From assembly GCA_018003315.1 (NCBI GenBank), contig JAGNEJ010000014.1, positions 1 through 64,000 on the forward strand: a stretch of 64,000 nt of DNA, in the 5' to 3' direction. Source of the DNA: Verrucomicrobiales bacterium (GTDB lineage Bacteria; Verrucomicrobiota; Verrucomicrobiia; Verrucomicrobiales; V1-33). The notes beneath the pieces are model-generated. The model ran no database searches and had not been told where the DNA came from. It worked only from the letters and a program-made list of their open reading frames with translations. A program made the translations under genes and the position numbers. Below, one piece after another: positions 9,392-19,239 of this stretch. How positions within the stretch are numbered: the first letter of the stretch is position 1; every line of letters begins with the position of its first letter.

Positions 9392-10357
9392 ATGAAAGTT
9401 CTTGTTACTGGCGGTGCGGGATTCATTGGTTCGCACACCGTTGACCGACTGCTCCGGGATGGAGCCGAGGTTGCGGTGCTAGATGAATTCAACGACTACT
9501 ACAACCCGGCCATCAAACGGGCCAACGTGGCCGCATTTCAGGGTCGGGTCCGGGTTTTCGAGGGCGACCTCCGCGACCGGGAAACCGTGCACAGCGTTTG
9601 CCGCGAGGGCGGCTTCGACGCCATCATTCACCTGGCGGCCCGTGCCGGAGTCCGCCCGTCCATCAGCGATCCGGAACTCTACCTGAACACCAACATTTAC
9701 GGCACCCATCACCTTCTGGAGGCAGCCAGAGCATGCTCGGTGCCGCGCTTTCTGTTTGCCAGCAGCTCCTCGGTTTATGGCATCAACAAAAAGGTTCCCT
9801 TCAGCGAGACCGACCGCATTGAGCAGACCATCAGCCCCTACGCCATGACCAAAATGTGCGGTGAGCAGATGTGCTCCAACTATGCCAACCTGTATGGAAT
9901 CCGCACGGTGTGCCTGCGGTTCTTCACGGTTTACGGACCCCGGCAGCGTCCCGACCTCGCTATTTCGAAGTTCACCCGCCTCATCGACGAAGGCAAACCC
10001 GTGCCCCGTTACGGCGACGGCACCACTGCCCGCGACTACACCTATGTTGACGACATCGTCGATGGCATCATGGCGGCCCTGGCCTACGAAGGCGAACTCT
10101 TCGACATTTTCAATTTGGGCGGCTCGCAGACCACCACGCTGAATGAACTCATCGCCGCAGTGGAACAGGCGCTCGGGAAACAGGCCGTGATTGATCCCCA
10201 ACCCATGCAGCCCGGAGACGTGCCCCGCACGTTTGCCGATGTCAGCAAGGCCGGACGTCTGCTGGGTTATGCACCTCACACACCCATTCGGGAAGGAATT
10301 CCCCGGTTCGTCCGCTGGTATCAGGAAATGAAGGCCCGGCAGGTCACGGTGGCCTGA
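9392..10357 (+). CDS. NAD-dependent nucleotide-sugar epimerase (UDP-glucuronate 4-epimerase-like)
   Basis: A 321-residue extended short-chain dehydrogenase acting on a nucleotide sugar for surface polysaccharide. The NAD-binding motif TGGAGFIGSH is at residues 7-16, the strand-4 motif is HLAARAGVRPS, the catalytic Ser is in FASSSSVYG and the catalytic pair in YAMTK. FFTVYGPRQRPDLAI and YGDGTTARDYTYVDDI are typical of UDP-glucuronate 4-epimerases and their relatives. The exact sugar is not determined by sequence alone. It starts 84 bases after sdhA. Confidence 0.9.
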   Translation: MKVLVTGGAGFIGSHTVDRLLRDGAEVAVLDEFNDYYNPAIKRANVAAFQGRVRVFEGDLRDRETVHSVCREGGFDAIIHLAARAGVRPSISDPELYLNTNIYGTHHLLEAARACSVPRFLFASSSSVYGINKKVPFSETDRIEQTISPYAMTKMCGEQMCSNYANLYGIRTVCLRFFTVYGPRQRPDLAISKFTRLIDEGKPVPRYGDGTTARDYTYVDDIVDGIMAALAYEGELFDIFNLGGSQTTTLNELIAAVEQALGKQAVIDPQPMQPGDVPRTFADVSKAGRLLGYAPHTPIREGIPRFVRWYQEMKARQVTVA

Positions 10358-10376
10358 AGCTGCGGATGCGGGCAGC

Positions 10377-11801
10377 CTAACCAAGCATCTCCATCAGGTG
10401 GCCGAAAACGTGGCTGTTGCGGACCATGCCGGAAAACCGCGATGCCTGCGGCCCGATGGCGGTGACCAGCGTGGCATCGGAAGTATGGCTGGTGCCGGTC
10501 CAGCCGATGCCGGTGTGGTTGCCCTCGAATTGGCCAAGCAAACCCTCCGGCTTGTCCAACTGGTGGCTCCACTCGATGACGTTTTGCCTGGCCAGAATCT
10601 TGAGCAGCGCGTCCGCCTCGTCCGCCTTGAGCTTGATGTCCAGGTAGCTGGCAATGTGCGCCGTCAACTGCGCGGGATCGCTGCTTTTTAGCTTGAGCCA
10701 TTCGGAAAAGATGCGCTCATGCGAGGCCTTGGCCCGGGTGATTCGCTGGAAGCGGGGCGTGCTCTCCATGTAGGAGACGCCGGTGCCATTGAGGCCGGGA
10801 TTGGAGTTTCCATGGTCGCTGGTGACGACGACCAGCACATCGTCACGGCCCTCCAGCCGCTTCTGCACTGCTGCGATCGCGTCATCGAAGGCGAGCTGTT
10901 CTCCAAGCAGGCCGGCGATGTCATTGAGGTGCGCGGCATGGTCCACTCGGGCACCCTCGACCTGGAGCAGGAACGGCTTGTTATCCTCCAGAAAACGGGA
11001 AAGCGCAGCCTCCGCCATTTCGGTGAGCGTGGGCACGCTCGTGCTGAGTGTTTGGTCGTGGTCGCGGTCGATGGAATAGGGCAGGTGTCCCGCGGTGAAC
11101 GTTCCCAGGAGTCTTTTGGATTTGGACGCCAGCAATTCGCTGCGGGTGGCAATGCTCTGATAGCCAATTTTGACGAAATCGCCGCGCAGGTCGCGCTTGT
11201 CCGGTCGCTTGGCGGCATCGAAGTATCCGGAGCCGCCGCCGAGGAGAATGTCCACGCGGTCGAGATACTGCAGGGCGACATTGTTTTCGTCGCCGCGGGA
11301 CGTGACCGAGGCCGCAAAGCCGGCGGGAGTGGCGTGGGTCACGGTGGCGGTGGTGACGAGGCCAATGTTGGCATGGCGCTTTTGTTTCAATAGCGCAGCA
11401 ATCGGCGGCAGGGCATTGCCGCCGGGTGCGACGTTGATGGAGCCGTTGTTCACCCGCTGACCGCAGCCCCAGGAGGAGGAGGCCGCTGCGGAATCGGTGA
11501 CCATCGAATTGGCGGAGGCCGTGTCCATCAGCCCGCGTGCGGCCATCGGATGGTTGAAGAGTTCCCACCAGCGGGTGCCCCGGCTGCGGGTCAGTTGAGA
11601 ATAGGCCTGAGCCAGCGTCATCACGCCAGGACTCATGCCATCGGCAACCATGAAAACCACGCCTCGCACCTTTTGGGAGACCGGTTTTTCCGCTTCGGCG
11701 AACGTTTGTCCGCGCCCTAGCAGGGCGAGCGCTCCGCCCAGGGTTGCTGTTTTCAACCAATCCCTGCGGGCGATTTCAAATGAGGGAGGATCGAGCTTCA
11801 T
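10377..11801 (-). CDS. Alkaline phosphatase, PhoA family, Tat-exported
   Basis: A 474-residue periplasmic metal-dependent phosphomonoesterase. The N-terminus carries a Tat-like RRDWLKTATLGGALALLG signal. The first metal site is MVADGMSPG and the nucleophile Ser lies in MVTDSAAASSSWGCG. Metal ligands are also seen in ARVDHAAHLND, TSDHGNSNPG and HTGIGWTGTSHT. The family releases phosphate from organic esters outside the cytoplasm. It is convergent with the epimerase gene (19 bases between stops). No pho-box-like site is obvious upstream. Confidence 0.92.
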   Translation of the reverse strand: MKLDPPSFEIARRDWLKTATLGGALALLGRGQTFAEAEKPVSQKVRGVVFMVADGMSPGVMTLAQAYSQLTRSRGTRWWELFNHPMAARGLMDTASANSMVTDSAAASSSWGCGQRVNNGSINVAPGGNALPPIAALLKQKRHANIGLVTTATVTHATPAGFAASVTSRGDENNVALQYLDRVDILLGGGSGYFDAAKRPDKRDLRGDFVKIGYQSIATRSELLASKSKRLLGTFTAGHLPYSIDRDHDQTLSTSVPTLTEMAEAALSRFLEDNKPFLLQVEGARVDHAAHLNDIAGLLGEQLAFDDAIAAVQKRLEGRDDVLVVVTSDHGNSNPGLNGTGVSYMESTPRFQRITRAKASHERIFSEWLKLKSSDPAQLTAHIASYLDIKLKADEADALLKILARQNVIEWSHQLDKPEGLLGQFEGNHTGIGWTGTSHTSDATLVTAIGPQASRFSGMVRNSHVFGHLMEMLG

Positions 11802-11907
11802 GGGAATCCATCGCCCTGGCTCTGCCGGTTGGCAATGCTACGCGGCTCCCGCGAACACACGACGCCGCCAGACAGCGATTTGCTGCGAGTGCCGGGAGTC
11901 GCGTTTG

Positions 11908-12708
11908 CTACCGGATCGGAACTGCAGTAGTGAAAACACCAGCGGCGGCCTTGTGGGAAATGTTTTGATTGGCCGCGTAGGCCGCAGCGGCGCGCTGGTG
12001 CAGTTGGGCTGGCGTCTCCCCTGCCAGCCAGCCGTTGGCAGTCGCTTCGATTAGAAAGGCGCCCGGGTACATGAGTTGCGTGGTGAGCAGCAGGGGAGTC
12101 GCCCCCTGGCGGACCAGCAGCGGGCCCAGGGTTTTGTCGCTCACACAGCAGAAGGCCGCGGCAGAGCGGGGCGGATTGTTTTTCACCGGATCTTCCGGCT
12201 TCAGGGAAAAGTCCAGCAGTCCGTTGTGCCCGGCGTAGAGGATCATCTGGGCTGCACCGCCTGCTGGGATTTCCTTTCCATCCAGGTGCAGTGTGACCGG
12301 ATGCCGGCCGCCAGCGGAGGCCAGAAAATCCTCCATGCAGCGGCGGATCTGACTGCCGCGGTAGGCGTCGGCGACGAGTACCGCCGACTTTTCCGCATGG
12401 CGGAAGATGAGGCGCTCCAGGATCACCGCTTCGGCCTCGCCGGTTTTGTCCGGCTCCTTCAGGACCGCGATCCGTTTCCAGGCCCGGGTTTTGGAAAACC
12501 AGCCCTTCATGCCCTCGTCGCATCCCCAGTAGAGATTGGTGGCGGGGTTGTCGCCATCACCGATTTTTTTCGGAACGGGAACAATTCCCTGAGTGGCATT
12601 GTCCGCCAGCGCCACAAAGACGTGCACCACTTTCAACGTCGGCGCAGAGTCGGCCTGCCCGCAGGCGAGGGATGTTAGACAGCAGAGGAAAATAATGGCG
12701 GCACGCAT
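11908..12708 (-). CDS. Exported protein of unknown function
   Basis: A 266-residue protein with a signal peptide (MRAAIIFLCCLTSLACG, possibly a lipobox LACG). The mature part starts with VVHVFVALADNATQGIVPVP and contains NPATNLYWGCDEGMKGWF, VLVADAYRGSQI, MILYAGHNGLLDF and SAAAFCCVSDKTLGPLL. The GHNG plus later Cys pair is faintly reminiscent of caspase-like hydrolases, but I do not claim this. It follows uppP in the same direction by about 50 bases and precedes the phosphatase gene by about 100. Confidence 0.75.
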   Translation of the reverse strand: MRAAIIFLCCLTSLACGQADSAPTLKVVHVFVALADNATQGIVPVPKKIGDGDNPATNLYWGCDEGMKGWFSKTRAWKRIAVLKEPDKTGEAEAVILERLIFRHAEKSAVLVADAYRGSQIRRCMEDFLASAGGRHPVTLHLDGKEIPAGGAAQMILYAGHNGLLDFSLKPEDPVKNNPPRSAAAFCCVSDKTLGPLLVRQGATPLLLTTQLMYPGAFLIEATANGWLAGETPAQLHQRAAAAYAANQNISHKAAAGVFTTAVPIR

Positions 12709-12758
12709 CCGTCAGCATCCCCGTGGCACCGTGCTGGTGCAACCAGTCTGTGGCGTGA

Positions 12759-13670
12759 TCATGATGCCTGCCGCGCGGGTTCTGCCATTGCGTCCGCAGC
12801 CGCGGGGGCCGGAACCGGTTTGGGGGCGGAGTCCGACGGATTGTCATCCTGCAGTTTGCCCAGGATCAGCAGGGCTCCGACCACCCAGGCCAGGGCGATG
12901 CGGTAATAGCCAAAAACGGCAAACCCCCGGCGCTGCAAAAAACCGACCATCCATTTCACCGCCACCACGGCGGAAATCCATGCGGCCAGAAATCCGGCAA
13001 AAATGGTCAGCAGGCCGTAGTCGTGCACCATCTCGCTGCCATGTTTCAGCCCCTTGTAGGCGGTGGCGGCGGTCAGGGTGAGCAGCCCCAGCAGAAAGCT
13101 GAACTCGACGGCGGCCGCCAGGTTCAATCCCACTAGCAGTCCGCCGACGATGGTCACCAGACTGCGGCTGGTGCCCGGCCACATGGCCAGACACTGGATG
13201 AGTCCGATGATGAGCGCTGCCTTGGGAGTCAGTGATTCGAGACCCAGCCCTCCTCCCGCCGATTTGCGGCTGGGGCGGAACCACTCCACCGCCAGAATGG
13301 CCACCCCGCCGATCAGCCAGGCGGCAGTCACCGGCCAGAGACGCATCAGGTGGGCATCGATCCATTCCTCCGACAGCTTTCCCAGGATGGCGGCGGGAAA
13401 AAAAGCGGTCAGGATGCACAGGGCCATGCGCAACCCGCCAGGGTCCCTGCCCCGCAGTCCCTGGAACATGGAAAGCACCCGGCGGTAGTAGAGCCCCAGC
13501 ACGGCCACGATGGCTCCGGCCTGAATGCAGATGGCAAAGGCGTCGGCCACTTCTCCCTGACCAATTCCCAGCATCCGTTGGGTCAGGATGAGGTGTCCGG
13601 TGGAGCTGACCGGCAGGTATTCAGTGAGTCCCTCCACAATGCCCAGAATGATGGAATCGATGATGCTCAT
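12759..13670 (-). CDS. uppP: Undecaprenyl-diphosphate phosphatase
   Basis: A 303-residue multipass membrane enzyme that recycles the lipid carrier undecaprenyl pyrophosphate for peptidoglycan and polysaccharide assembly. Both family motifs are present: EGLTEYLPVSSTGHLIL at residues ~13-29 and PGTSRSLVT around residue 170. About eight hydrophobic segments are visible. An Ala/Pro-rich cytosolic tail ends the protein. Overproduction of this family is known to give bacitracin resistance. Confidence 0.95.
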   Translation of the reverse strand: MSIIDSIILGIVEGLTEYLPVSSTGHLILTQRMLGIGQGEVADAFAICIQAGAIVAVLGLYYRRVLSMFQGLRGRDPGGLRMALCILTAFFPAAILGKLSEEWIDAHLMRLWPVTAAWLIGGVAILAVEWFRPSRKSAGGGLGLESLTPKAALIIGLIQCLAMWPGTSRSLVTIVGGLLVGLNLAAAVEFSFLLGLLTLTAATAYKGLKHGSEMVHDYGLLTIFAGFLAAWISAVVAVKWMVGFLQRRGFAVFGYYRIALAWVVGALLILGKLQDDNPSDSAPKPVPAPAAADAMAEPARQAS

Positions 13671-13736
13671 GCGAAAAACAAAGCGCCAGCACTCCCGCAG
13701 CCGCTCGCGTTCTGCAACCGATAATCCGGTCCGGGC

Positions 13737-14675
13737 TTAACGCATTTCCACGGCCCCCACCGCCAGCGCTTCGCCCTGCAATGCCCGCTGGAGGTCCGGC
13801 TCGGCGGCCACCCGCGCCAGTGCCACCCCATGCCGCTGGCATCCTTCCTTCCACACCTGGAAGTGTCGGCGGTAGGCGGCGCGGTAGCGCTGGAGCAGCG
13901 CCGGTTCAACGCGCCGCAGGTGCCGGGTGCCGCTCTCCGGTTCGAAGAAGTCATAGTTTCCGTCCCAGTCCGCTTGGGCTTCCGCATTGCAATGCGGTGC
14001 AAAAATTACTCCCCGACCCTGACGGGACGCCAGCGGGTGAACGATGGTTTCCGGCGCTCCGGGATAGAGCAGGTCGCTCAGGAAGATCCGCAGTGCCTGC
14101 GGACGCAACGGAATTGCCGCCAGCGCCGGCGGCTCCGCTGGTGGTGCGGTCAGTTTGACCTCCGGAATGCGTTGCGGCCACGCATCGGAATAACATTCTT
14201 CGCTGGCCAGCAGTCGGTGTTCCCCGCCGTTGAGCAAAAACACCCGCAGTGAGGCCCCGGCACGCAGCGCGGAATCCACGCAGAAATAAAACAGTTTCAC
14301 CGTGCGCTGCGCCTTGGTGTCGTCAAAAAACATCGATGCCGAGGCGTCCAGCACGACATCCACCACTGGCCTGACCTCCTCGCGGAAGAGCTTCATGGAA
14401 TACTGGCCGGTCCGGGCATAGGCCTGCCAGTTGATGTGCCGGGGATCATCTCCCGGTGCGTAGGCGCGATGGTCCTGAAAGTCGAGGGAGCTGCCGGCAC
14501 CGCGCCCCATGAACTCACCGGCCCCGCCCTGCCACACCTTGTTGCGCAGCGGCAGATGGATGAAATCGGCATGACGCCGGGCTTCGGTCCGCAGGCGGCG
14601 GAGGGTTTCTGAGTGACTCAGCAAATCGGACACCGTGTGAATTCCAATGGGATGGTTGGCAGATCCCGCCACCAT
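13737..14675 (-). CDS. DUF58 / von Willebrand-like domain protein
   Basis: A 312-residue protein with the DUF58 core: FQDHRAYAPGDDPRHINWQA at residues ~68-87, followed by VDVVLDASASMFF, a vWA-like metal-site strand. DUF58 proteins usually sit beside MoxR ATPases and membrane vWA proteins; no MoxR gene is adjacent here. The start is uncertain: ATG 14675 and an in-frame GTG at 14633 both fit, and the latter leaves more room before the divergent methyltransferase gene. Located between that gene and uppP. Confidence 0.82.
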   Translation of the reverse strand: MVAGSANHPIGIHTVSDLLSHSETLRRLRTEARRHADFIHLPLRNKVWQGGAGEFMGRGAGSSLDFQDHRAYAPGDDPRHINWQAYARTGQYSMKLFREEVRPVVDVVLDASASMFFDDTKAQRTVKLFYFCVDSALRAGASLRVFLLNGGEHRLLASEECYSDAWPQRIPEVKLTAPPAEPPALAAIPLRPQALRIFLSDLLYPGAPETIVHPLASRQGRGVIFAPHCNAEAQADWDGNYDFFEPESGTRHLRRVEPALLQRYRAAYRRHFQVWKEGCQRHGVALARVAAEPDLQRALQGEALAVGAVEMR

Positions 14676-14692
14676 GGCACCGTCTGTTCCCG

Positions 14693-16033
14693 TTGAAAAC
14701 CTTGAAACGCAGGCCAGGAAGCCGTCCGGGAGTCCAATGCCGCCTTGCAGCCGCCGTGCGGCGGTTTTACAGATCGCCTGACTTGAAACCGCATTCTCCT
14801 CAAAAACTCCGCGACCGCACCAACGACACGGCCTACGCCCGGGCCACGCCTCCGCCGGGCAGCGGGCAATGGGAAACGCCCTGGGTGCAGTTGAAGTATT
14901 TTACCTATCATCCCACCGTTTACCCGCGGTTTCTGGCTGCGGTCTCGCCGGGAACGAAGCGCGGTGCGCTGGTGGCGGTGTATGACCGGGAGGGACAGCG
15001 GTTTGGCAGCGGATTTTACAACCCCGGCGCGCGGGTGCCGCTGCGCATGATGCACCACGGCCAGGATGCCTTTACCGAGGCGGCGCTCCTGGACAAGCTG
15101 CGTTCGGCGGTGCGCTTCCGACTGGACACCCTGGAACTTCCAGCCGTCACCGATGCCTGCCGACTCGTGCATTCCGACGGAGACGGCCTGAGCGGCCTGG
15201 TGGTGGACAAGTATGCCGACGTGCTGCGGGTGGAAGTGCACAGCCAGGGAGTGTGGCAGCGGCTGCCGCAATGGCTCCCGGTTCTGCACGAGGCCGCGGG
15301 CACCCGCCGGCATCTCTGCACGGTGGACCCTGACATTGCCCGCATCGAGAACATTCCGCCCGGCACCGGGGAAAATCCTGACAACATTCGCAGCGTCAAG
15401 ATTCGGGAGCATGGAGTGCGCTATCTGGTGAACTTTGCCGAAGGCCACAAGACGGGCTTTTTCTGCGACCAGCGGGACAATCGCCTGCGCCTTGCCCGGC
15501 TGGTCAAAGGGCGCAATCTGCTTGATCTCTGCAGCTACACCGGAGGATTTTCCCTCGCCGCCAAGGTGCTGGGCGGGGCAGGGGAGGTGACCGCCGTCGA
15601 TCTGGATGAAAAGGCCATCGACCAGGCCCGGGACAATGCCAACCTCAATCAGGTGCGGCTCCAGTTTGTGCATACGGATGCCTTCAAATACGCCCGGCAA
15701 ATGCAGCAGCTTGGACGCACCTGGGGCGCAGTGGTTCTCGACCCTCCGAAACTGGTGTTCACGCGGGATGACGAGGATGGTGGACGCCGAAAATACGAGG
15801 ACCTCAACCGCCTGGCCCTGACCCTGGTGGAACCCGGCGGCATTTTCGTTACCTGCTCGTGTTCCGGGCTGGTCAGCGGCGGGGAGTTCGAAAGCATCGT
15901 GATCAAGGCCGCACACCGCGAAGGAAAACGGCTCCAGTTTTTCGACCGCACCGGTCCCGGATCCGACCATCCGGTCATGTCCAACTGCCCGGAGAGCAAC
16001 TATCTGAAGGTCCTCTGGGCCCGGGTGTTCTGA
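14693..16033 (+). CDS. Class I rRNA cytosine-C5 methyltransferase, RlmI-like
   Basis: A SAM-dependent RNA methyltransferase of the RlmI family, which makes m5C1962 in 23S rRNA in E. coli. An N-terminal PUA-like region (VYPRFLAAVSPGTKRGALVA, DREGQRFGSGFYNP) precedes the Rossmann domain: KTGFFCDQRDNR, NLLDLCSYTGGFSLAA (motif I), VTAVDLDEKAI, VVLDPPKLV (motif IV) and FVTCSCSGLVS (catalytic Cys region). The frame opens at TTG 14693, but the first ~30 residues look non-native. A start nearer TTG 14783 would suit the conserved part. The gene is divergent from the DUF58 gene. Confidence 0.85.
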   Translation: MKTLKRRPGSRPGVQCRLAAAVRRFYRSPDLKPHSPQKLRDRTNDTAYARATPPPGSGQWETPWVQLKYFTYHPTVYPRFLAAVSPGTKRGALVAVYDREGQRFGSGFYNPGARVPLRMMHHGQDAFTEAALLDKLRSAVRFRLDTLELPAVTDACRLVHSDGDGLSGLVVDKYADVLRVEVHSQGVWQRLPQWLPVLHEAAGTRRHLCTVDPDIARIENIPPGTGENPDNIRSVKIREHGVRYLVNFAEGHKTGFFCDQRDNRLRLARLVKGRNLLDLCSYTGGFSLAAKVLGGAGEVTAVDLDEKAIDQARDNANLNQVRLQFVHTDAFKYARQMQQLGRTWGAVVLDPPKLVFTRDDEDGGRRKYEDLNRLALTLVEPGGIFVTCSCSGLVSGGEFESIVIKAAHREGKRLQFFDRTGPGSDHPVMSNCPESNYLKVLWARVF

Positions 16034-16111
16034 CACGGGAGGAATTCACGGAACCGCTTGCCCAGGGCCCGATTTCGCTGCACCATCCCGCGCCATACGA
16101 CTGCCATCAGC

Positions 16112-17350
16112 ATGCGTTTCCTCTCGCGCCTCAAGGGCTGGCTGCCCATCCGCACGCTCGATCTGTATCTCGGGCGGCAGTTGCTTGTCTATACGCTCAT
16201 CGCCGTCGGACTGCTGAGCGTCGTCATGGTGCTCGGCCAGATGTTCAAGACCCTGCTGGATCTCCTGGCAAAGGACATGATCTCGTTCCGGGATCTGCCC
16301 CAGCTCATGTGGAACATGTTTGCCTTTTCCCTTTCCTATACGGTGCCGTGGGGGCTGCTGGCATCCGTGCTGCTCATCTTCGGACGCCTGTCGGCGGACA
16401 ACGAACTAACCTCCATGCGGATGGCCGGCATCAGCCTGTTCCGCATCTGCCTGCCGGTGTTCCTCACCGCCGCCGCGCTCTCCTACGTTTGTTTTCTGGT
16501 CAATACCAAGGTCGCGCCGGCCGCCTACAAATCCATCAAGGTGCAGCGTTATGCCGTGGCGCTGGATGATCCGGTTTCCCTGTTCCAGCCGCAGCAGACC
16601 ATCGATTTCATCCCCGGCTACCTGATGTATTGCGAGTCGAAGGAGGGATCGCACCTCAAGAATTTCTTTGCGGTCGTTCTCAACGATCTCGAACCGCCGG
16701 AAGCCACGAACATCATCATGGCAAAGGACGTGGAGGTCATTCCCGTCAAGGAGGAGAAGCGAATCGATCTGCTCCTGACCGACATGACCGCGCTGACGCA
16801 TGAATTTGTCGCCTACAAAAATGAGTTGGGCGTGCTGGTGCCGCGGTTGGAGGTCAAGGCTCCCGCGACCACGCGCCAGTCCAGCCTGCCGGTGGATCTG
16901 GCCGAACTCTGGAAGCGCGCCAACCGTCCCCGCGTCGAAGGCATGTCCACCGCGGAACTCCGCCGGGTTTATGCGGACACCAATCCGGAAATCCGGAGCG
17001 GAGCCGCGGAAACCCTGCAACTGGACTATTTGGCCGGACTCAGTGAAAAAGAACTCCGCCGCCTGCGCAGCGAGGCCGTCACCACCTACAATTCCCGCTA
17101 CAGCTTTTCGCTCGCCTGCATTGCGCTCACGCTCGTGGGAATTTGTTTCGGCATCACCGCCCAGCGCCGCGAAACCTTCGTCGGCTTCGCCCTGAGCCTC
17201 GCCATCGGCATCGCCTACTTTACGCTCATCCTCCTGGGCAACCTCTGGACGGACAAGCCCGAATATCACCCCCAGTATCTGGTCTGGCTTCCCAACGCCA
17301 TTTTCGGCGGCCTGGGACTCTTCCTTTTCTGGCGGCAGCAGCGGCGTTAG
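16112..17350 (+). CDS. LptF/LptG (YjgP/YjgQ) family permease
   Basis: A 412-residue inner-membrane protein of the LPS transport permease family, which with LptB extracts lipopolysaccharide towards the outer membrane. ATG 16112 is used because it directly precedes the amphipathic start (MRFLSRLKGWLPIRTLDLYL). The N-terminal hydrophobic segments are followed by the family motif around LSADNELTSMRMAGISLFRI. A large periplasmic domain and three C-terminal membrane segments end in FLFWRQQRR. Only one permease gene is here, so LptF versus LptG cannot be decided. It is 78 bases after the methyltransferase gene, and its stop overlaps a convergent gene by four bases. Confidence 0.88.
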   Translation: MRFLSRLKGWLPIRTLDLYLGRQLLVYTLIAVGLLSVVMVLGQMFKTLLDLLAKDMISFRDLPQLMWNMFAFSLSYTVPWGLLASVLLIFGRLSADNELTSMRMAGISLFRICLPVFLTAAALSYVCFLVNTKVAPAAYKSIKVQRYAVALDDPVSLFQPQQTIDFIPGYLMYCESKEGSHLKNFFAVVLNDLEPPEATNIIMAKDVEVIPVKEEKRIDLLLTDMTALTHEFVAYKNELGVLVPRLEVKAPATTRQSSLPVDLAELWKRANRPRVEGMSTAELRRVYADTNPEIRSGAAETLQLDYLAGLSEKELRRLRSEAVTTYNSRYSFSLACIALTLVGICFGITAQRRETFVGFALSLAIGIAYFTLILLGNLWTDKPEYHPQYLVWLPNAIFGGLGLFLFWRQQRR

Positions 17351-18105
17351 GCGGGTGCCTTCACGGCTTCACATGCCGCGGCCGCGGCTAGCACAGCCGG
17401 CAGCGTTTCCCGGATCAATGGAGTGCCCTGGCGGGTTCTGGGTCCCTCGTGCATCAGGACGATGCCCCCCGGCTTCACACGCGGCAGCAACCTCCTGAGA
17501 ATTTCCGCCGGGTTCGTCCGCACGCCGTCGAGGCCCCGTGCCGTCCACCCAACCAAGGGAAGTCCCAACCGACGGAGCACCGGGTGGAGAAACGGGCTTT
17601 TGTGTCCCACCGGTGGACGGAAATACGCGGGTGTGTTTCCGGTGATTTCCCGCAGTATTTCCGAACAGGCCGAAATTTCCCGATGCAGTGCGCCCGGCCC
17701 CAGGCGCCAGCAGGAAGCCTGGGGATGTGTCAGGGTGTGGTTGCCCAGTGCGTGCCCTTCCGCCGCGATCCGGCGGATGAGATCGGGGTGGCGTCGTGCT
17801 TTCTCACCGATGACAAAAAAAATGCCCCGCCTCCCGTGCTGCCGCAGTTGTTCCAGAATGAACGGCGTGTCCGCCTCATCCGGGCCGTCATCGAATGTCA
17901 GGATGATTTCCCCCTCCCTGCCGGCAATGGAAGTGTGCACCGGCCCCAGCCACTGACAACGCGGATGCAGCACCGCCGAGAGCAGCGCCATGTGGCCGGC
18001 AAACATCAATCCCAGTCCGGTCCAGAAATGCCCTGCATACCATAACAAGCCAAACAGCGCCGTCGCCAGCACGTTGCCGCCGAAAAGGAGCATCCGTGTT
18101 GACAT
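17347..18105 (-). CDS. NodB-type polysaccharide deacetylase, membrane-anchored
   Basis: A 252-residue CE4 deacetylase with two N-terminal hydrophobic segments (residues ~5-45). The catalytic domain shows EIILTFDDGPDEADTPFIL (motif 1), GNHTLTHPQASCWRLG (motif 2 metal His), YFRPPVGHKSP (motif 3), GWTARGLDG and GGIVLMHEGP (motif 5). All five CE4 motifs are intact, unlike the more divergent deacetylase at 2665. ATG 18105 is chosen over a GTG at 18114. The likely substrate is an envelope or peptidoglycan aminosugar. Confidence 0.9.
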   Translation of the reverse strand: MSTRMLLFGGNVLATALFGLLWYAGHFWTGLGLMFAGHMALLSAVLHPRCQWLGPVHTSIAGREGEIILTFDDGPDEADTPFILEQLRQHGRRGIFFVIGEKARRHPDLIRRIAAEGHALGNHTLTHPQASCWRLGPGALHREISACSEILREITGNTPAYFRPPVGHKSPFLHPVLRRLGLPLVGWTARGLDGVRTNPAEILRRLLPRVKPGGIVLMHEGPRTRQGTPLIRETLPAVLAAAAACEAVKAPA

Positions 18106-18141
18106 CCATTGCACCGGGGCGGCCCTCTGGGTGAAGTTCTG

Positions 18142-19170
18142 CTAGTCCGCCCAGTGCAGCACCACTTTTCCGGACTGGCCGCCGATCATGGTGGCAAAGC
18201 CCTCTTCAAAGTCGGTGAATGGCAGGCGGTGGGTGATGACCGGGGAAATGTCGAGTCCGGTCTGGATCATCGCGGTCATTTTGTACCAGGTTTCATACAT
18301 TTCCCGACCATAAATGCCTTTGAGCGTCAGCATGTTGAAGATGACCTTGTCCCAGTCAATCACCGGGCGGTCCGGGAAAATGCCCAGCAGGGCGACCTTT
18401 GCGCCATGGCAGGCATGGTCCACAATGCTGTTGAGCGCCGCGGCAGATCCTGACATTTCCAGGCATACATCGAAACCCTCATGCATGCCCAGTTCCTTTT
18501 GCACGTCTGCCAGGTTTTCCTCGCGAACGTTGACCGTGCGGGTGGCTCCCAGGGATTTTGCCAGGTTGAGTCGGTAGGGATTGAGGTCGGTGACGACCAC
18601 ATGGCGCGCCCCGGCGTGGCGGACAATGGCCGCCGCCATGCAGCCGATGGGTCCGGCGCCGGTGATGAGCACATCCTCGCCCAGCACGTCAAAGCTCAGG
18701 GCGGTGTGCGTGGCATTTCCCAGCGGGTCGAAACAGGAGAGCACATCCTTGGAGATCCGCGGGTCGCAATGCCAGACATTGGTCACCGGAAGCGCCAGGT
18801 ATTCGGCAAAGGCTCCGGTGGTGTTGACGCCGATGCCGCGGGTGTGGGCGCAGAGATGCCGCCTTCCAGCCAGGCAGTTGCGGCAGCGCCCGCACACCAG
18901 GTGGCCTTCGCCGCTGACCAGATCACCGACGGCAAAGTCCTGCACGTTGGAGCCGATCGCCTCGATCACGCCGCAGAATTCATGCCCGACGGTCATCGGC
19001 ACTGGAATCGTCTTCTGCGCCCAGGCATCCCATTTGTAGATGTGGACATCCGTACCGCAGATGGAGGTGCGGTGGATGCGGATCAGGACATCATTGATGC
19101 CGATTTTCGGCTCCGGAACATCCTGGAGCCACAATCCGGGTGACGCTTCTTTTTTAACCAGTGCTTTCAT
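18142..19170 (-). CDS. tdh: L-threonine 3-dehydrogenase
   Basis: A 342-residue zinc-dependent medium-chain dehydrogenase that oxidises L-threonine to 2-amino-3-ketobutyrate. The catalytic zinc site is in [16 protein letters not shown] and [13 protein letters not shown]. The structural zinc cysteines are in [24 protein letters not shown] binding is in [17 protein letters not shown] with [16 protein letters not shown]-specific residues such as [20 protein letters not shown] favour threonine over other alcohols. The start is MKALVKKE at 19170. The usual partner kbl is not adjacent. Confidence 0.93.
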   Translation of the reverse strand: MKALVKKEASPGLWLQDVPEPKIGINDVLIRIHRTSICGTDVHIYKWDAWAQKTIPVPMTVGHEFCGVIEAIGSNVQDFAVGDLVSGEGHLVCGRCRNCLAGRRHLCAHTRGIGVNTTGAFAEYLALPVTNVWHCDPRISKDVLSCFDPLGNATHTALSFDVLGEDVLITGAGPIGCMAAAIVRHAGARHVVVTDLNPYRLNLAKSLGATRTVNVREENLADVQKELGMHEGFDVCLEMSGSAAALNSIVDHACHGAKVALLGIFPDRPVIDWDKVIFNMLTLKGIYGREMYETWYKMTAMIQTGLDISPVITHRLPFTDFEEGFATMIGGQSGKVVLHWAD

Positions 19171-19239
19171 GAATGGCACCATGTGGAGCAGCCGACCGCA
19201 CCCGGCAAGTGCGGGTTCAGAATGAAACGGCAGGTGCTT